64,000 nucleotides of DNA from Klebsiella oxytoca. Its GTDB lineage: Bacteria > Pseudomonadota > Gammaproteobacteria > Enterobacterales > Enterobacteriaceae. Both the position numbers and the translations under genes were made by a program. Shown in pieces: positions 45,250 through 60,407 of the stretch (the stretch's first letter is position 1; every line of letters begins with the position of its first letter). Location of the stretch: contig NZ_CP046115.1 of NCBI RefSeq assembly GCF_009707385.1, positions 3,472,001 to 3,536,000 of the forward strand. Direction: 5' to 3'. Below the pieces are notes generated by a model, which saw only the letters and a list, made by a program, of their open reading frames with translations, had not been told where the DNA came from and searched no databases.

Positions 45250-46608
45250 TTAGGCAACGTCTTCGTACTGCGGTACCGGGTTGCGGAAGCTTTTGGTCAC
45301 GCAGGCCAAGTACACCAGACCAATACCGCCCCAGATCAGGCCGAGAACCATTGAGCTCTCTTCCAGGTTAATCCACAGCGCGCCAACGGTCAGCGCGCCG
45401 CATACCGGCAGAATCAGGTAGTTGATGTGGTCTTTCAGCGTCTTGTTGCGTTTTTCACGGATCCAGAACTGGGAGATCACCGACAGGTTAACGAAGGTGA
45501 ACGCCACCAGCGCACCGAAGTTAATCAGCGCCGTTGCCGTGACGAGGTCGAATTTAATCGCCAGCAGAGCAATCGCGCCAACCAGCAGTACGTTCCATGC
45601 CGGAGTACGCCATTTCGGATGAACGTAGCCGAAGAAACGGGTCGGGAATACGCCATCGCGGCCCATCACGTACATCAGACGGGAAACGCCCGCATGTGCG
45701 GCCATGCCGGATGCCAGTACGGTAACGCTGGAGAAAATCAGCACGCCCCACTGGAAGGTTTTACCCGCCACGTACAGCATGATTTCAGGCTGCGATGCGT
45801 CCGGATCTTTAAAGCGCGAGATGTCCGGGAAATACAGCTGCAGGAAGTAGGAAGCGCCGATAAAGATCAGGCCGCCAATCAGGGCAGTCAGGAAAATCGC
45901 CTTCGGAATCACGCGCTCTGCGTCTTTGGTCTCTTCAGACAGCGAAGAGATACCATCAAAGCCGAGGAACGAGAAGCACAGGATAGTCGCGCCGGTAATC
46001 ATCGGCACCACGTGCGCGCCTTCAGACCAGAACGGACGGGTGCTGGTCAGCGTGCCGGCACCTTCGCCGTGCATAACGCCATAGATAATCAGGCCAACAA
46101 TCACCGCTACAATACCCATCTGCAGGATAACGATCAGGGTGTTGAAGTTCGCCACGGTCTTGATGCTGCGCAGGTTAGAGATGGTCATAAAGGCCACCAG
46201 CGCGACAACGAAGATCCACGATGGCATTGAAGGAACCAGCGCTTCAAAGTAAATTTTCGCCAGCAGAATGTTGATCATCGGCATGAACAGGTAGTCCAGC
46301 AGCGATGACCAGCCAACCATAAAGCCAACGGCCGGGCTAATAGATTTCTGCGCGTAGGTATAGGCGGAACCCGCCGACGGGAAACGGCGAACCAGTTTAC
46401 CGTAGCTCAGTGCCGTGAAAAGAATGGCGATCAGCGCGAAGGCGTAGGCCGTCGCAACATGACCATCAGTCAATCCAGAGACGATACCAAACGTATCGAA
46501 CAGCGTCATCGGCTGCATATAGGCCAGGCCCATCATAACAACCGGAATTAACGTAAGCGTTTTACGTAATTCCACGCGAGAGGTTTTTGGAGTAGCGTTA
46601 TGCGACAT
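45250..46608 (-). CDS. plaP: putrescine importer PlaP (YeeF)
   Basis: 452 residues, the E. coli length, and nearly colinear from [18 protein letters not shown] to PQYEDVA. APC-superfamily transporter with 12 helices, including the [13 protein letters not shown] loop and the [15 protein letters not shown] helix. In E. coli it imports putrescine with low affinity and influences pilus-dependent surface motility. Confidence 0.96.
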   Translation of the reverse strand: MSHNATPKTSRVELRKTLTLIPVVMMGLAYMQPMTLFDTFGIVSGLTDGHVATAYAFALIAILFTALSYGKLVRRFPSAGSAYTYAQKSISPAVGFMVGWSSLLDYLFMPMINILLAKIYFEALVPSMPSWIFVVALVAFMTISNLRSIKTVANFNTLIVILQMGIVAVIVGLIIYGVMHGEGAGTLTSTRPFWSEGAHVVPMITGATILCFSFLGFDGISSLSEETKDAERVIPKAIFLTALIGGLIFIGASYFLQLYFPDISRFKDPDASQPEIMLYVAGKTFQWGVLIFSSVTVLASGMAAHAGVSRLMYVMGRDGVFPTRFFGYVHPKWRTPAWNVLLVGAIALLAIKFDLVTATALINFGALVAFTFVNLSVISQFWIREKRNKTLKDHINYLILPVCGALTVGALWINLEESSMVLGLIWGGIGLVYLACVTKSFRNPVPQYEDVA

Positions 46609-46895
46609 AGTTATCCCCTTTTACGGTGAACGCCAGCGCGTAAGCAAAAAATTGCCCCATTTCTTTGTATTCCTCAGCGACAAACACTGTCGGTTTTTAG
46701 TAAATATCTATCCGGTACGAAGCCCGGCCTCTTGGTATTGAATGATGTGTCTTTCAACCAAAAAAATAACCGACACTTTAAAAAAGCGTCGGCCAGTTTC
46801 TGATTTTCAGGACGCGTATTTTGCAACAACTACTGGCACGATGACAAGATGTCGCAAGGCTTAATAATCACAGCATTTCTCTAACAGCTTAATAT

Positions 46896-47786
46896 TCATA
46901 CTATTTTAGTATGATAGACCTGATGGATAGCACTATTTGCTAATATCTCGTTTCGCCACCACTCTACCGCCTGTCCGCAAACCTCTTCTTTCCAGCCAAT
47001 CCATGCGCGATTTACCGGTTCGGGTACGGTGGTTGTCAGTCTCTTTAACTCACCGCGCGCTAAGAACGGCTGCGCCTGAAATAGCGGTAGATAGCCCCAC
47101 CCCAGACCGGCGCAAAGCAACATCAGCTGGTTTGGAACATCATCTACTATCAGGCTGTCCTGGTGCTCAGCCAATAACCACGGGCCACCGGTCATAACCA
47201 CACGATGACGCCGTAAAGTCCGCCAGCCCAGCGGTTCAGTACTTTGCGCAAGCGGATGCTGTGGCGCAACAACAAACACCTTCGCCAGCTCTCCCAGAAG
47301 AATAAAACCGTAACCGCTTAAGGCCGGAGGGTCGCTCAGTACGCCGAGCATAAAGTCCGTTCGTCCTTCCACCAGCGCCTGCCAGTTTCCATAAACAGTA
47401 TCCTGGCGGAATTCGAGTCGGGTGGCCTGATGCCGTTGATAAAACGCCGCAATCAGCGGAGGCAGCAAATAGAACGGAAAAGTGCTATCAACGTTCAGGA
47501 TCAGTACATTTTCCCAACCCTGATGCAGCTTAACGGCCTGTTTTTCCAGCTCACGGGCGGTATGCAGCACGTCGCGCCCCTTTTCCAGCAGCATTTGCCC
47601 GGTACGGGTAAAGCGCGCCCGGTGGCCGCTGCGGTCAAGAAGTTGAATATTGAGATCGCTTTCCAGCTTATGAATGGTATAGCTTAGCGCCGACGGCGTT
47701 TTATAGAGCTTTGCCGAGGCGGCGGCAAAACTGCCCTCTTTATCGAGGGCATCAAGAATGACGAGCACATCCAGCAGTGGTTTCAT
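46896..47786 (-). CDS. yeeY: LysR-type regulator YeeY
   Basis: 296 residues from ATG 47786 (MKPLLDVLVILDALDKEGSF), which has a GGGGGG tract upstream and matches E. coli YeeY; an earlier ATG nine codons upstream is rejected. HTH at about residues 17-38 (SFAAASAKLYKTPSALSYTI). The C-terminal tail is shorter than in E. coli. Target unknown. Confidence 0.9.
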   Translation of the reverse strand: MKPLLDVLVILDALDKEGSFAAASAKLYKTPSALSYTIHKLESDLNIQLLDRSGHRARFTRTGQMLLEKGRDVLHTARELEKQAVKLHQGWENVLILNVDSTFPFYLLPPLIAAFYQRHQATRLEFRQDTVYGNWQALVEGRTDFMLGVLSDPPALSGYGFILLGELAKVFVVAPQHPLAQSTEPLGWRTLRRHRVVMTGGPWLLAEHQDSLIVDDVPNQLMLLCAGLGWGYLPLFQAQPFLARGELKRLTTTVPEPVNRAWIGWKEEVCGQAVEWWRNEILANSAIHQVYHTKIV

Positions 47787-47823
47787 CGCCCCCCCTTTCG
47801 GTACGCGATTCACCGCTGGCGGA

Positions 47824-48648
47824 TTACTCCATCGGCATCACCAGCGGGTCGGGGTATTGGTATTCAAACCCCAGTTCGTTGCAAATACGGTTGCCATCAA
47901 TAATCTTGCCGCTACCGTTCTCCGGATTTTCTGAGAACACGGGCACAGGCAGCCCAAGTTCACGAGCCATTAGCGGGTAAAAGACGCCGCGCGCGGGATG
48001 CTCAGGCGCACATATATTATAGATGTGTCCGCCCTTCGGAGCCTGCAATAACAGCTCAATTGCGGCAATCACATCCTGAAGATGCACCAGATTGACGCCA
48101 TGCTGGCCATCCGGGGCGGATTTTCCGGCAAAGAAGCGTCCCGGATGACGGGACGGCCCCACCAGCCCGGCAAGGCGTAGAATATCTACCGAGGTACCCG
48201 GAAGATGATGCAGCCAGTCCTCCAGCTCTTTCAGTACTCGTCCACTGGCGGTTTGCGGGTTGCGCGGCGAGCTCTCTTTCAGCGTACCGCTGGCGTTACC
48301 ATAAACGGACGTTGAGCTGGTAAATATGATACGCGGCACGTGATGCGCCAGCGCGGTATCGACGATTTCCTGAACCGCCTGCAGGTAAAAATCCTCTCCC
48401 GGGCCGGTCCGCCGGGCCGGTAAAGTAATAACCAGCGCGTCGACGTTCATTAATGCATCCAGATCCTCTGCGTCGCAGACCAGCTGCGGCTCCAGACGAA
48501 GCGGGTAGGTGTCAAGACCGCACATCCGCGCCGCCTCCACGCCATCTTGCGTGGTCTTACTGCCGGTCACCTGCCATCCACGCGACATCAACGACAGCGC
48601 AAGTGGCATACCCAGCCATCCTAAACCCACAATTGCGACCTTTTTCAT
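47824..48648 (-). CDS. yeeZ: NAD(P)-dependent epimerase/dehydratase-like protein YeeZ
   Basis: 274 residues from MKKVAIVGLGWLGMPLA, the E. coli length; the longer open frame to 48711 is ignored. Rossmann motif GLGWLG, then FTSSTSVYGNASG and ILRLAGLVGPSRHPGRFFAGK as in extended SDR proteins, but without a clear YxxxK. Function not established. Followed by yeeY, 37 bp away. Confidence 0.92.
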   Translation of the reverse strand: MKKVAIVGLGWLGMPLALSLMSRGWQVTGSKTTQDGVEAARMCGLDTYPLRLEPQLVCDAEDLDALMNVDALVITLPARRTGPGEDFYLQAVQEIVDTALAHHVPRIIFTSSTSVYGNASGTLKESSPRNPQTASGRVLKELEDWLHHLPGTSVDILRLAGLVGPSRHPGRFFAGKSAPDGQHGVNLVHLQDVIAAIELLLQAPKGGHIYNICAPEHPARGVFYPLMARELGLPVPVFSENPENGSGKIIDGNRICNELGFEYQYPDPLVMPME

Positions 48649-48755
48649 CCCCTTGCTCCTGACTTTTCGCTGTGCTGGCTTAAGGCTACGCCAGCAGGCG
48701 GCAACTGACAATTTCTTCGGTCAATATGAAATGAATTAATGATAGAAAAAAGCCC

Positions 48756-48785
48756 TTGCTTTATGCGAGTAAAGTGGTTTAGGTT
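48756..48785 (+). promoter_or_regulatory. his operon promoter
   Basis: TTGCTT and TAGGTT with an 18-nt spacer. The block AAAGTGGTTTAGGTTAAAAG is the same as in the E. coli hisp1 promoter. About 39 bp before the leader peptide. Confidence 0.88.
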
Positions 48786-48823
48786 AAAAGACATCAAATG
48801 CATAGTCATTCACAGAGAATTTT

Positions 48824-48874
48824 ATGAACAGCGTTCAATTTAAAAACCACCACCATCACCATCATCCTGACTAG
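48824..48874 (+). CDS. hisL: his operon leader peptide
   Basis: A 16-residue peptide containing six consecutive His codons, then Pro-Asp and stop. Ribosome stalling on the His run controls the downstream terminator. E. coli has seven His; here the first is Asn (KNHHHHHH). Start preceded by CAGAGAA. Confidence 0.97.
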   Translation: MNSVQFKNHHHHHHPD

Positions 48875-48936
48875 TCTTTCAGGCGATGTGTGCTGGAAGA
48901 CGTTTGGATCTTCCAGTGGTGCATGAACGCAAAGAG

Positions 48937-48972
48937 AGCCCCCGGAAGATTCACTTCCGGGGGCTTTTTTTT
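48937..48972 (+). terminator. his attenuator
   Basis: 12-bp GC-rich stem AGCCCCCGGAAG/CTTCCGGGGGCT with a 5-nt loop followed by eight T residues. Located between hisL and hisG. An alternative pairing (GGAAGA...TCTTCC at 48895-48914) can serve as the upstream pause hairpin. Confidence 0.95.
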
Positions 48973-49019
48973 GGACCAGATTCGGACAGATTCATACAGG
49001 GTTACAGAGGAAAATAAGA

Positions 49020-49919
49020 ATGTTAGACAACAGCCGTTTACGCATAGCTATTCAGAAATCAGGGCGTTTAAGTGAAGATTCACGCGAATTACTCAGCCGC
49101 TGCGGCATCAAAGTGAATTTACACACTCAGCGCCTGATTGCGATGGCGGAGAATATGCCCATTGATATTCTGCGCGTGCGTGATGACGATATTCCGGGCC
49201 TTATCATGGATGGCGTGGTCGATTTGGGGATTATCGGCGAAAACGTGCTGGAAGAAGAGCTGCTGAGCCGCCGCGCTCAGGGCGAAGATCCTCGCTACTT
49301 CACCCTGCGCCGGCTCGACTTCGGCGGCTGCCGCCTGTCGCTGGCGACTCCGGCGGATGAAATCTGGGACGGCCCGGCGGCGCTGGACGGCAAGCGTATC
49401 GCCACTTCCTACCCGCACCTGCTGAAGCGTTACCTTGACCAAAAAGGCATTTCGTTCAAATCCTGCCTGCTGAACGGCTCGGTTGAAGTTGCCCCGCGCG
49501 CTGGTCTGGCCGATGCGATTTGCGACCTGGTCTCCACCGGCGCAACCCTTGAAGCGAACGGTCTGCGCGAAGTTGAAGTCATGTTTCGCTCCAAAGCCTG
49601 CCTGATTCAGCGCGACGGCGAGATGGCTGAAGCCAAACAGCAGCTCATTGACCGCCTGCTGACCCGTATTCAGGGCGTGATTCAGGCCCGCGAATCGAAA
49701 TACATCATGATGCACGCGCCGACCGAGCGTCTGGAAGAGGTCATTGCACTGCTGCCGGGCGCCGAGCGTCCGACCATTCTGCCGCTGGCTGGCGACAAGC
49801 AGCGCGTGGCGATGCATATGGTAAGTAGCGAAACCCTGTTCTGGGAAACGATGGAAAAACTGAAAGCGCTGGGCGCCAGCTCCATTCTGGTGCTGCCAAT
49901 TGAAAAGATGATGGAGTAA
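49020..49919 (+). CDS. hisG: ATP phosphoribosyltransferase
   Basis: 299 residues, the E. coli length. First, histidine-inhibited step of the pathway: ATP plus PRPP gives phosphoribosyl-ATP. Long-form HisG with the PRPP-binding stretch [14 protein letters not shown] and a C-terminal ACT-like regulatory domain (about 225-299). First structural gene after the attenuator. Shine-Dalgarno AGAGG upstream. Confidence 0.98.
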   Translation: MLDNSRLRIAIQKSGRLSEDSRELLSRCGIKVNLHTQRLIAMAENMPIDILRVRDDDIPGLIMDGVVDLGIIGENVLEEELLSRRAQGEDPRYFTLRRLDFGGCRLSLATPADEIWDGPAALDGKRIATSYPHLLKRYLDQKGISFKSCLLNGSVEVAPRAGLADAICDLVSTGATLEANGLREVEVMFRSKACLIQRDGEMAEAKQQLIDRLLTRIQGVIQARESKYIMMHAPTERLEEVIALLPGAERPTILPLAGDKQRVAMHMVSSETLFWETMEKLKALGASSILVLPIEKMME

Positions 49920-49958
49920 TCCGGCGGTTCGGTTACGGGACAAACAGGGGAAACGACC

Positions 49959-55463
<5,505 letters not shown>

Positions 55464-55470
<7 letters not shown>

Positions 55471-56060
55471 GTGAACAGCTGGATTGGCAAAAAACCGATG
55501 GACTGATGCCGGTCATCGTGCAGCACGCCGTTTCCGGAGAAGTGCTGATGCTGGGCTATATGAACCAGGATGCGCTGGCGAAAACCGAAGAAACCGGCAA
55601 GGTGACCTTTTATTCCCGCACCAAACAGCGTCTATGGACCAAGGGAGAAACGTCGGGCAATTTCCTCAACGTGGTGAGTATCACCCCGGATTGCGATAAT
55701 GATACCCTGCTGGCGCTAGTCAATCCGATTGGCCCTACCTGCCATAAAGGCACATCGAGCTGCTTCGGCGAAACCGGCCACCAGTGGCTGTTCTTGTATC
55801 AGCTGGAGCAACTGCTGGCGGAACGCAAGCACGCTGACCCGGAGAGCTCTTATACCGCGAAGCTGTACGCTAGCGGCACCAAGCGCATTGCGCAGAAGGT
55901 GGGAGAAGAAGGCGTTGAGACCGCGCTGGCCGCGACGGTGCATGACCAGTTTGAGCTGAAGAATGAAGCGTCGGATTTGATCTATCACCTGCTGGTGCTG
56001 CTGCAGGACCAGGGGCTGAATTTAACGGAAGTAGTTGAAAACTTGAGAGCAAGACACTAG
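55464..56060 (+). CDS. hisI: bifunctional phosphoribosyl-AMP cyclohydrolase/phosphoribosyl-ATP pyrophosphatase
   Basis: 198 residues (E. coli 203; four residues fewer in the N-terminal linker before [15 protein letters not shown]). The HisI half has Zn-binding cysteines ([17 protein letters not shown]). The HisE half (about 115-198) has the acidic helices [10 protein letters not shown] and [11 protein letters not shown]. Last gene of the operon; no strong terminator follows, only a 6-7 bp GGGCCC-type hairpin at about 56077-56095. Confidence 0.97.
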
Positions 56061-56949
56061 CCTTTTAACGCTACAGGGCCCAGTAACATGGGCCTCAGTA
56101 TAACTAACGTACCGCCCTATCATAGAGTTACCAGGTTTCCTCACTTACGAGGGCTAACTAAACCTCCCCCCTCCAGAAAAGTCATTCATTTGCTGTGGTT
56201 ATAAAACCCATCCCTCCCTGACAGTTGACTATATAAGATTGATACCAAATACATTTTCTTTCATGCTAGAAAAGATATCCTAAATAGCAATAGTTAAAGT
56301 AACTTACGTCCAAGAAAAAGCGCCTCACAACACGCAGCAGACTGGAAATGTTCATACAAAGGAATATAATCACAGCGGCACAGGGGGAACCACAAATCCA
56401 TGAAATCTATAAAACAAAGACACCTTACGCGAAGATGATGATTATGAGTTGTTATAGCGTTTACGGTGAAGTTAAACCCGACGTACGGTAAGAGGAATAT
56501 TGTGGTTAAGATTCTAGCACGTAAAAAATCCCCCACCTTCGTTTATACAAGGCAGTAATAGGTTTAATCAAAAATGCATAAAAATTCATGGTTTTCAGAG
56601 TCCCATTCAAAAAATTCAATTTGAGCACAAAATGTTAAGATATGTTAGAGATGTGTAAAAAAGCGCATCTAGTTGATAAATATTATTTTTTTTCAATACA
56701 CTTTATTATGAATAAATCAGCTGGCAATAAGAATCATCCAGTAGGCATGAAAAGCGTAAAAATTTATGCTTTCAAAATGCAAAAAATAAGCTACCTGAAA
56801 TGTATTTCGTATTAGCCTGGTTTTAAACCGAATCACAGGAGTTTGGAAACCTGTGGACTTTGAGGTGTATGCTGGTATTCCCTCACCAGATATTGGGTGA
56901 TAGCGACGGCCTTTTGGCTTAACTGTCAATACTCATGACAAAACACGAG
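56061..56949. other. AT-rich spacer between the his operon and the O-antigen cluster
   Basis: About 890 bp with a sharp drop in GC after hisI. Short minus-strand frames (56294-56536, 56717-56929) have no recognisable homology or ribosome-binding site and are not called. The promoter of the O-antigen operon should lie here, ahead of the JUMPstart element, but no single strong sigma-70 site stands out. Confidence 0.5.
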
Positions 56950-56988
56950 TTTCGCCCTTTGGTAGCCAGAGCCAAGGGCGGTAGCGTG
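56950..56988 (+). promoter_or_regulatory. JUMPstart with ops element (RfaH recruitment)
   Basis: The 39-nt region ends in GGCGGTAGCGTG (56977-56988), an exact ops sequence, preceded by TTTGGTAGCCAGAGCCAAG, close to the JUMPstart CTCTGGTAGCTGTAAAGCCAG. It lies about 50 bp before the first glycosyltransferase gene. RfaH loading here would allow read-through of the long AT-rich operon. Confidence 0.95.
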
Positions 56989-57040
56989 CCTACATGTAGT
57001 AAGCCGTGATTGACCATCTCACGGGTTGTTGAGGAATGGT

Positions 57041-58186
57041 ATGAGGATAGTGTATTTCGTCAATGCAGCATGGTATTTTGAGTTGCATTGGTTAGACAGA
57101 TCAGAAGCGGCGATAAGCAAGGGTTATGAAGTTCATCTCGTGAGTAACTTTGCTGACAGTGCCATCCAAAATGGCTTAGAACAAAAAGGTATAAAATGTT
57201 GGAATATTGAACTCAATAGATTTTCTAAAAATCTGTTTAAAAATATTTTAATATTTACTGCTTTTAGAAAAATTTGTAAAAAAATTAATCCTGACCTCAT
57301 TCATCTTATTACAATAAAACCAATTCTTTTTGGCGGACTGTATGCCCGACTCGCAGGAATTCCTTTTGTAGTTAGTTTTGTAGGATTAGGGAGATTATTT
57401 GTCAGTAAGAGAGGGTGGCCAAATAAACTTATTTTTAACTCAGTACTATCAATATACAATTTTTTACTGTCTGCTAAAAGTCCAGCGCAAGTAATTTTTG
57501 AGCACAATGCTGATTGTGCTGAATTGAGTAAACATATAAAATTTGACAAAAAAAATATACATATCATTGAAGGTGCAGGCGTAGATAGGTTTCGTTTTAG
57601 TTATCAACCAGAACCGTTCAACAATAACTTCTCGGTTTTATTTGCTAGCCGTTTACTGTGGTCAAAGGGACTCGGTGAAGTAGTAGAGGCTATTGATAAA
57701 CTAAAAAAAAATGAGGTTAACACAATATTATACGTCGCAGGTATTCTCGATGAAAAAGATCCAGACAGAATTGAACTAGCTCAAATACAGGAATGGGAAC
57801 GTCAAGGAAAAATTGTATGGTTAGGCCGAAGAAACGATATTCAGGATTTAATCAGAAATAGCCATATCGTTATTTTACCGACAAAATACTCCGAGGGAGT
57901 ACCGAGAATAATAATTGAAGCATGTGCCATGGGCCGGAGTTGTATTGTTGGCAATGTTCCTGGTTGTAAAGCTATTATTAAAGATAATTTCAACGGATGT
58001 GTTCTAAAAACCCATAACGCTAGCGAAATCGCTGAGAAAATAGAATATCTTAGAGATAACATTGAAATAAGAAAAAAATTTGGTTTACGTTCAGCTGAAA
58101 TAGTGAAAGAGAGATTCAGCAAAGAAATTGTCATAGAAAAAACGTTATATGTTTACAATAAAATGCTAAATACAACGAAGCGGTAA
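57041..58186 (+). CDS. GT4-type glycosyltransferase
   Basis: 381 residues from ATG 57041, with GAGG 6 nt upstream; a TTG five codons earlier is rejected. GT-B fold: N-terminal half with an amphipathic membrane-facing region, C-terminal half with FASRLLWSKGLGEVVEAI (sugar-nucleotide loop) and the EX7E-like stretch EGVPRIIIEACAMGRSCI, as in GT4 retaining enzymes. Donor and linkage cannot be read. First gene of the O-antigen operon; it could add an early sugar to the lipid-linked primer. AT-rich, suggesting transfer. Confidence 0.82.
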   Translation: MRIVYFVNAAWYFELHWLDRSEAAISKGYEVHLVSNFADSAIQNGLEQKGIKCWNIELNRFSKNLFKNILIFTAFRKICKKINPDLIHLITIKPILFGGLYARLAGIPFVVSFVGLGRLFVSKRGWPNKLIFNSVLSIYNFLLSAKSPAQVIFEHNADCAELSKHIKFDKKNIHIIEGAGVDRFRFSYQPEPFNNNFSVLFASRLLWSKGLGEVVEAIDKLKKNEVNTILYVAGILDEKDPDRIELAQIQEWERQGKIVWLGRRNDIQDLIRNSHIVILPTKYSEGVPRIIIEACAMGRSCIVGNVPGCKAIIKDNFNGCVLKTHNASEIAEKIEYLRDNIEIRKKFGLRSAEIVKERFSKEIVIEKTLYVYNKMLNTTKR

Positions 58187-58191
58187 ATATA

Positions 58192-59004
58192 ATGATTGGA
58201 ACGATAGTAAATATATCTAAAATAATTATCCAGAAACGAGAGTTGATCTGGCAAATGTCTAAAAGAGATGTAATGGGGCGCTATAAAGGCTCCTTTCTTG
58301 GTCTGGCATGGTCACTTTTCAACCCCATTTTGATGTTGACAGTCTATACTTTCGTATTTTCAGTAATATTTAAATCTCGCTGGGGAAGTAGCCCAGATGC
58401 AGGACATGCCGATTTTGCAATTATTTTATTTACTGGTCTAATTATATTTAATTTATTTGCCGAATGTATAAATAGATCAACCAGTCTAATTACCTCAAAT
58501 GTCAACTTTGTCAAAAAAGTTGTCTTTCCTATTGAGATATTACCTATAGTAAATCTTTTGGCAGCTTTATTTCATGCCAGCATTAGCCTTATTGTATTAT
58601 TTATCGCAATACTGGTCTTCAAGCATCAGCTCCATTTTACTGTTCTGTTACTCCCTGTTATTACTATTCCACTGATGCTTTCTATACTTGGATTAAGCTG
58701 GATTCTGGCTTCACTCGGTGTTTTTGTCCGGGATGTTCCCCAAACCATTAGTATCATCGTGACAATATTAATGTTTTTATCTCCTGTTTTTTACCCATTA
58801 TCAGCACTTCCTGTAGTTTTCCAAAAAATTGTAATGTTAAACCCATTGGCATTTATGATTGAAGAGGCGAGAAAAGTTGTTTATTGGGGAAATGAGCCCA
58901 ACTGGACCATGCTGGCAATTAATATGCTTATTGGTTTAGTCATCTGCGCATCAGGTTTTTTATTTTTCCAGAAAACGAAAAAAGGATTTGCCGATGTCAT
59001 CTGA
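58192..59004 (+). CDS. wzm: O-antigen ABC transporter permease Wzm
   Basis: 270 residues with six predicted membrane helices and an N-terminal amphipathic segment (WQMSKRDVMGRYKGSFLGLAW), typical of ABC-2 polysaccharide exporters. With Wzt it exports the undecaprenyl-linked O-chain after it has been finished in the cytoplasm. It starts 5 bp after the glycosyltransferase gene and overlaps wzt by 11 bp. Confidence 0.93.
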   Translation: MIGTIVNISKIIIQKRELIWQMSKRDVMGRYKGSFLGLAWSLFNPILMLTVYTFVFSVIFKSRWGSSPDAGHADFAIILFTGLIIFNLFAECINRSTSLITSNVNFVKKVVFPIEILPIVNLLAALFHASISLIVLFIAILVFKHQLHFTVLLLPVITIPLMLSILGLSWILASLGVFVRDVPQTISIIVTILMFLSPVFYPLSALPVVFQKIVMLNPLAFMIEEARKVVYWGNEPNWTMLAINMLIGLVICASGFLFFQKTKKGFADVI

Positions 59005-60403
59005 TAACATTGCAATTAGTGTAAGCAACATTAGCAAATGCTATAATATTTACCAAAACCCCAGAGATAGGCTAAAGCAATTTTTCTTACCAAAACTCCA
59101 GGGTATACTCGGGAAACCAGTACAACGCTATTACAATGAGTTCTGGGCTTTAAACAATATCAATTTTACGATCAATAAAGGTGAATCAGCAGGAATTATT
59201 GGGCGCAATGGTTCTGGAAAAAGTACCTTACTACAGCTAATCACCGGTACGCTAACTCCGACAACTGGAACTATTCAAACCAAGGGAAGAATAGCGGCTC
59301 TCCTTGAGCTAGGCTCAGGTTTTAATCCAGAATTTACCGGAAGAGAAAATATTTATCTCAACGGTGCCGTTCTGGGATTATCTCGTGCGGAAATAGATGC
59401 AAAATTTGATGCTATCGCTGGTTTTGCCGATATTGGAACACACCTCGAGCAGCCGGTAAAAACCTATTCCAGCGGAATGATGGTACGCCTTGCATTTGCC
59501 GTACAGGTACAACTGGAACCAGACATTCTCATCGTAGATGAAGCACTTGCTGTAGGAGATGCCCTTTTTCAAAAACGTTGTTTCCAGCAAATTGAAAAAT
59601 TAACCAGTAATGGTGTAACGCTACTATTTGTTTCTCATGATCAAGAGTCCGTGCGTACCTTAACGAATAGAGCTATTCTTCTCGATAGAGGGACACAGTT
59701 AAGTACTGGTTTGTCATCAGAAGTGTTGCTTGAATATCGCCGCTTGTTACATCAAGAAGAGAGTAAATATTTTTCGCAATTAGCAGTAGAAGTTGCTGCT
59801 CATGCAGACGCTACCCGCGAAACTAATAAAAATCCTGTAACACCAGCGACTGCAGAAACTACAATTTATGCAGAAAACTTATCAACTGAGGAATTGACCC
59901 CTTCTCGTACTGATAAACTATCGTTTGGCGAGGGCGAAGCAGAGGTTGAAAATGTTGAGTTATTTACAGCTTCTGGTGAACGCAGCAATGCATTTAATCC
60001 AGGTGATAAAATCAGGATTCGTGTTAATTGCAAGGTTAATAAAGATGTTAACCATATTAATGTTGGTATTCGTATCCGTAATAAAGAAGGTGTTAAAATT
60101 TATTCATGGGGTACCTTAAATCAGGATATGTACGTTCGTTTTCATCAACTTAAAGACCCTCAGTTCTGGGAACGGGAGTTTAAAGCAGGAGAACGATTTT
60201 ATGTTGATATGGAATTTGATTGCACGCTGGGTACAAATCTATATGAAATACAGGCCGCGATATCCTATGAGGGGACACCAAATTATTTTTCGCAACGCAT
60301 TCTACACTGGCGTGATGAAGCGGCTTTCTTTCACGTAAACGTCTTGCGTGATGAATATTTCTTTGGTGGCATACTTGATCTAAAAATGACTGCAGAGTGG
60401 TAA
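58994..60403 (+). CDS. wzt: O-antigen ABC transporter ATPase Wzt with C-terminal carbohydrate-binding domain
   Basis: 469 residues from ATG 58994 (AAGGA, 8 nt; a TTG two codons earlier is possible). The ATPase domain has Walker A GIIGRNGSGKST, the signature YSSGM, Walker B PDILIVDEALA and the switch His in FVSHD. After a linker (about 255-310), a beta-sandwich domain of about 155 residues follows (VNCKVNKDVNHINVGIRIRNKEGV, RILHWRDEAAFF). In E. coli O8/O9a this domain recognises the modified non-reducing end of the chain, so a terminally modified polymer is expected here as well. Confidence 0.93.
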   Translation: MSSDNIAISVSNISKCYNIYQNPRDRLKQFFLPKLQGILGKPVQRYYNEFWALNNINFTINKGESAGIIGRNGSGKSTLLQLITGTLTPTTGTIQTKGRIAALLELGSGFNPEFTGRENIYLNGAVLGLSRAEIDAKFDAIAGFADIGTHLEQPVKTYSSGMMVRLAFAVQVQLEPDILIVDEALAVGDALFQKRCFQQIEKLTSNGVTLLFVSHDQESVRTLTNRAILLDRGTQLSTGLSSEVLLEYRRLLHQEESKYFSQLAVEVAAHADATRETNKNPVTPATAETTIYAENLSTEELTPSRTDKLSFGEGEAEVENVELFTASGERSNAFNPGDKIRIRVNCKVNKDVNHINVGIRIRNKEGVKIYSWGTLNQDMYVRFHQLKDPQFWEREFKAGERFYVDMEFDCTLGTNLYEIQAAISYEGTPNYFSQRILHWRDEAAFFHVNVLRDEYFFGGILDLKMTAEW

Positions 60404-60407
60404 GTTG

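Noticed and set aside
56294..56929. Two minus-strand frames in the his/O-antigen spacer
   Set aside because: AT-rich, no ribosome-binding site and no recognisable protein family; better treated as non-coding.
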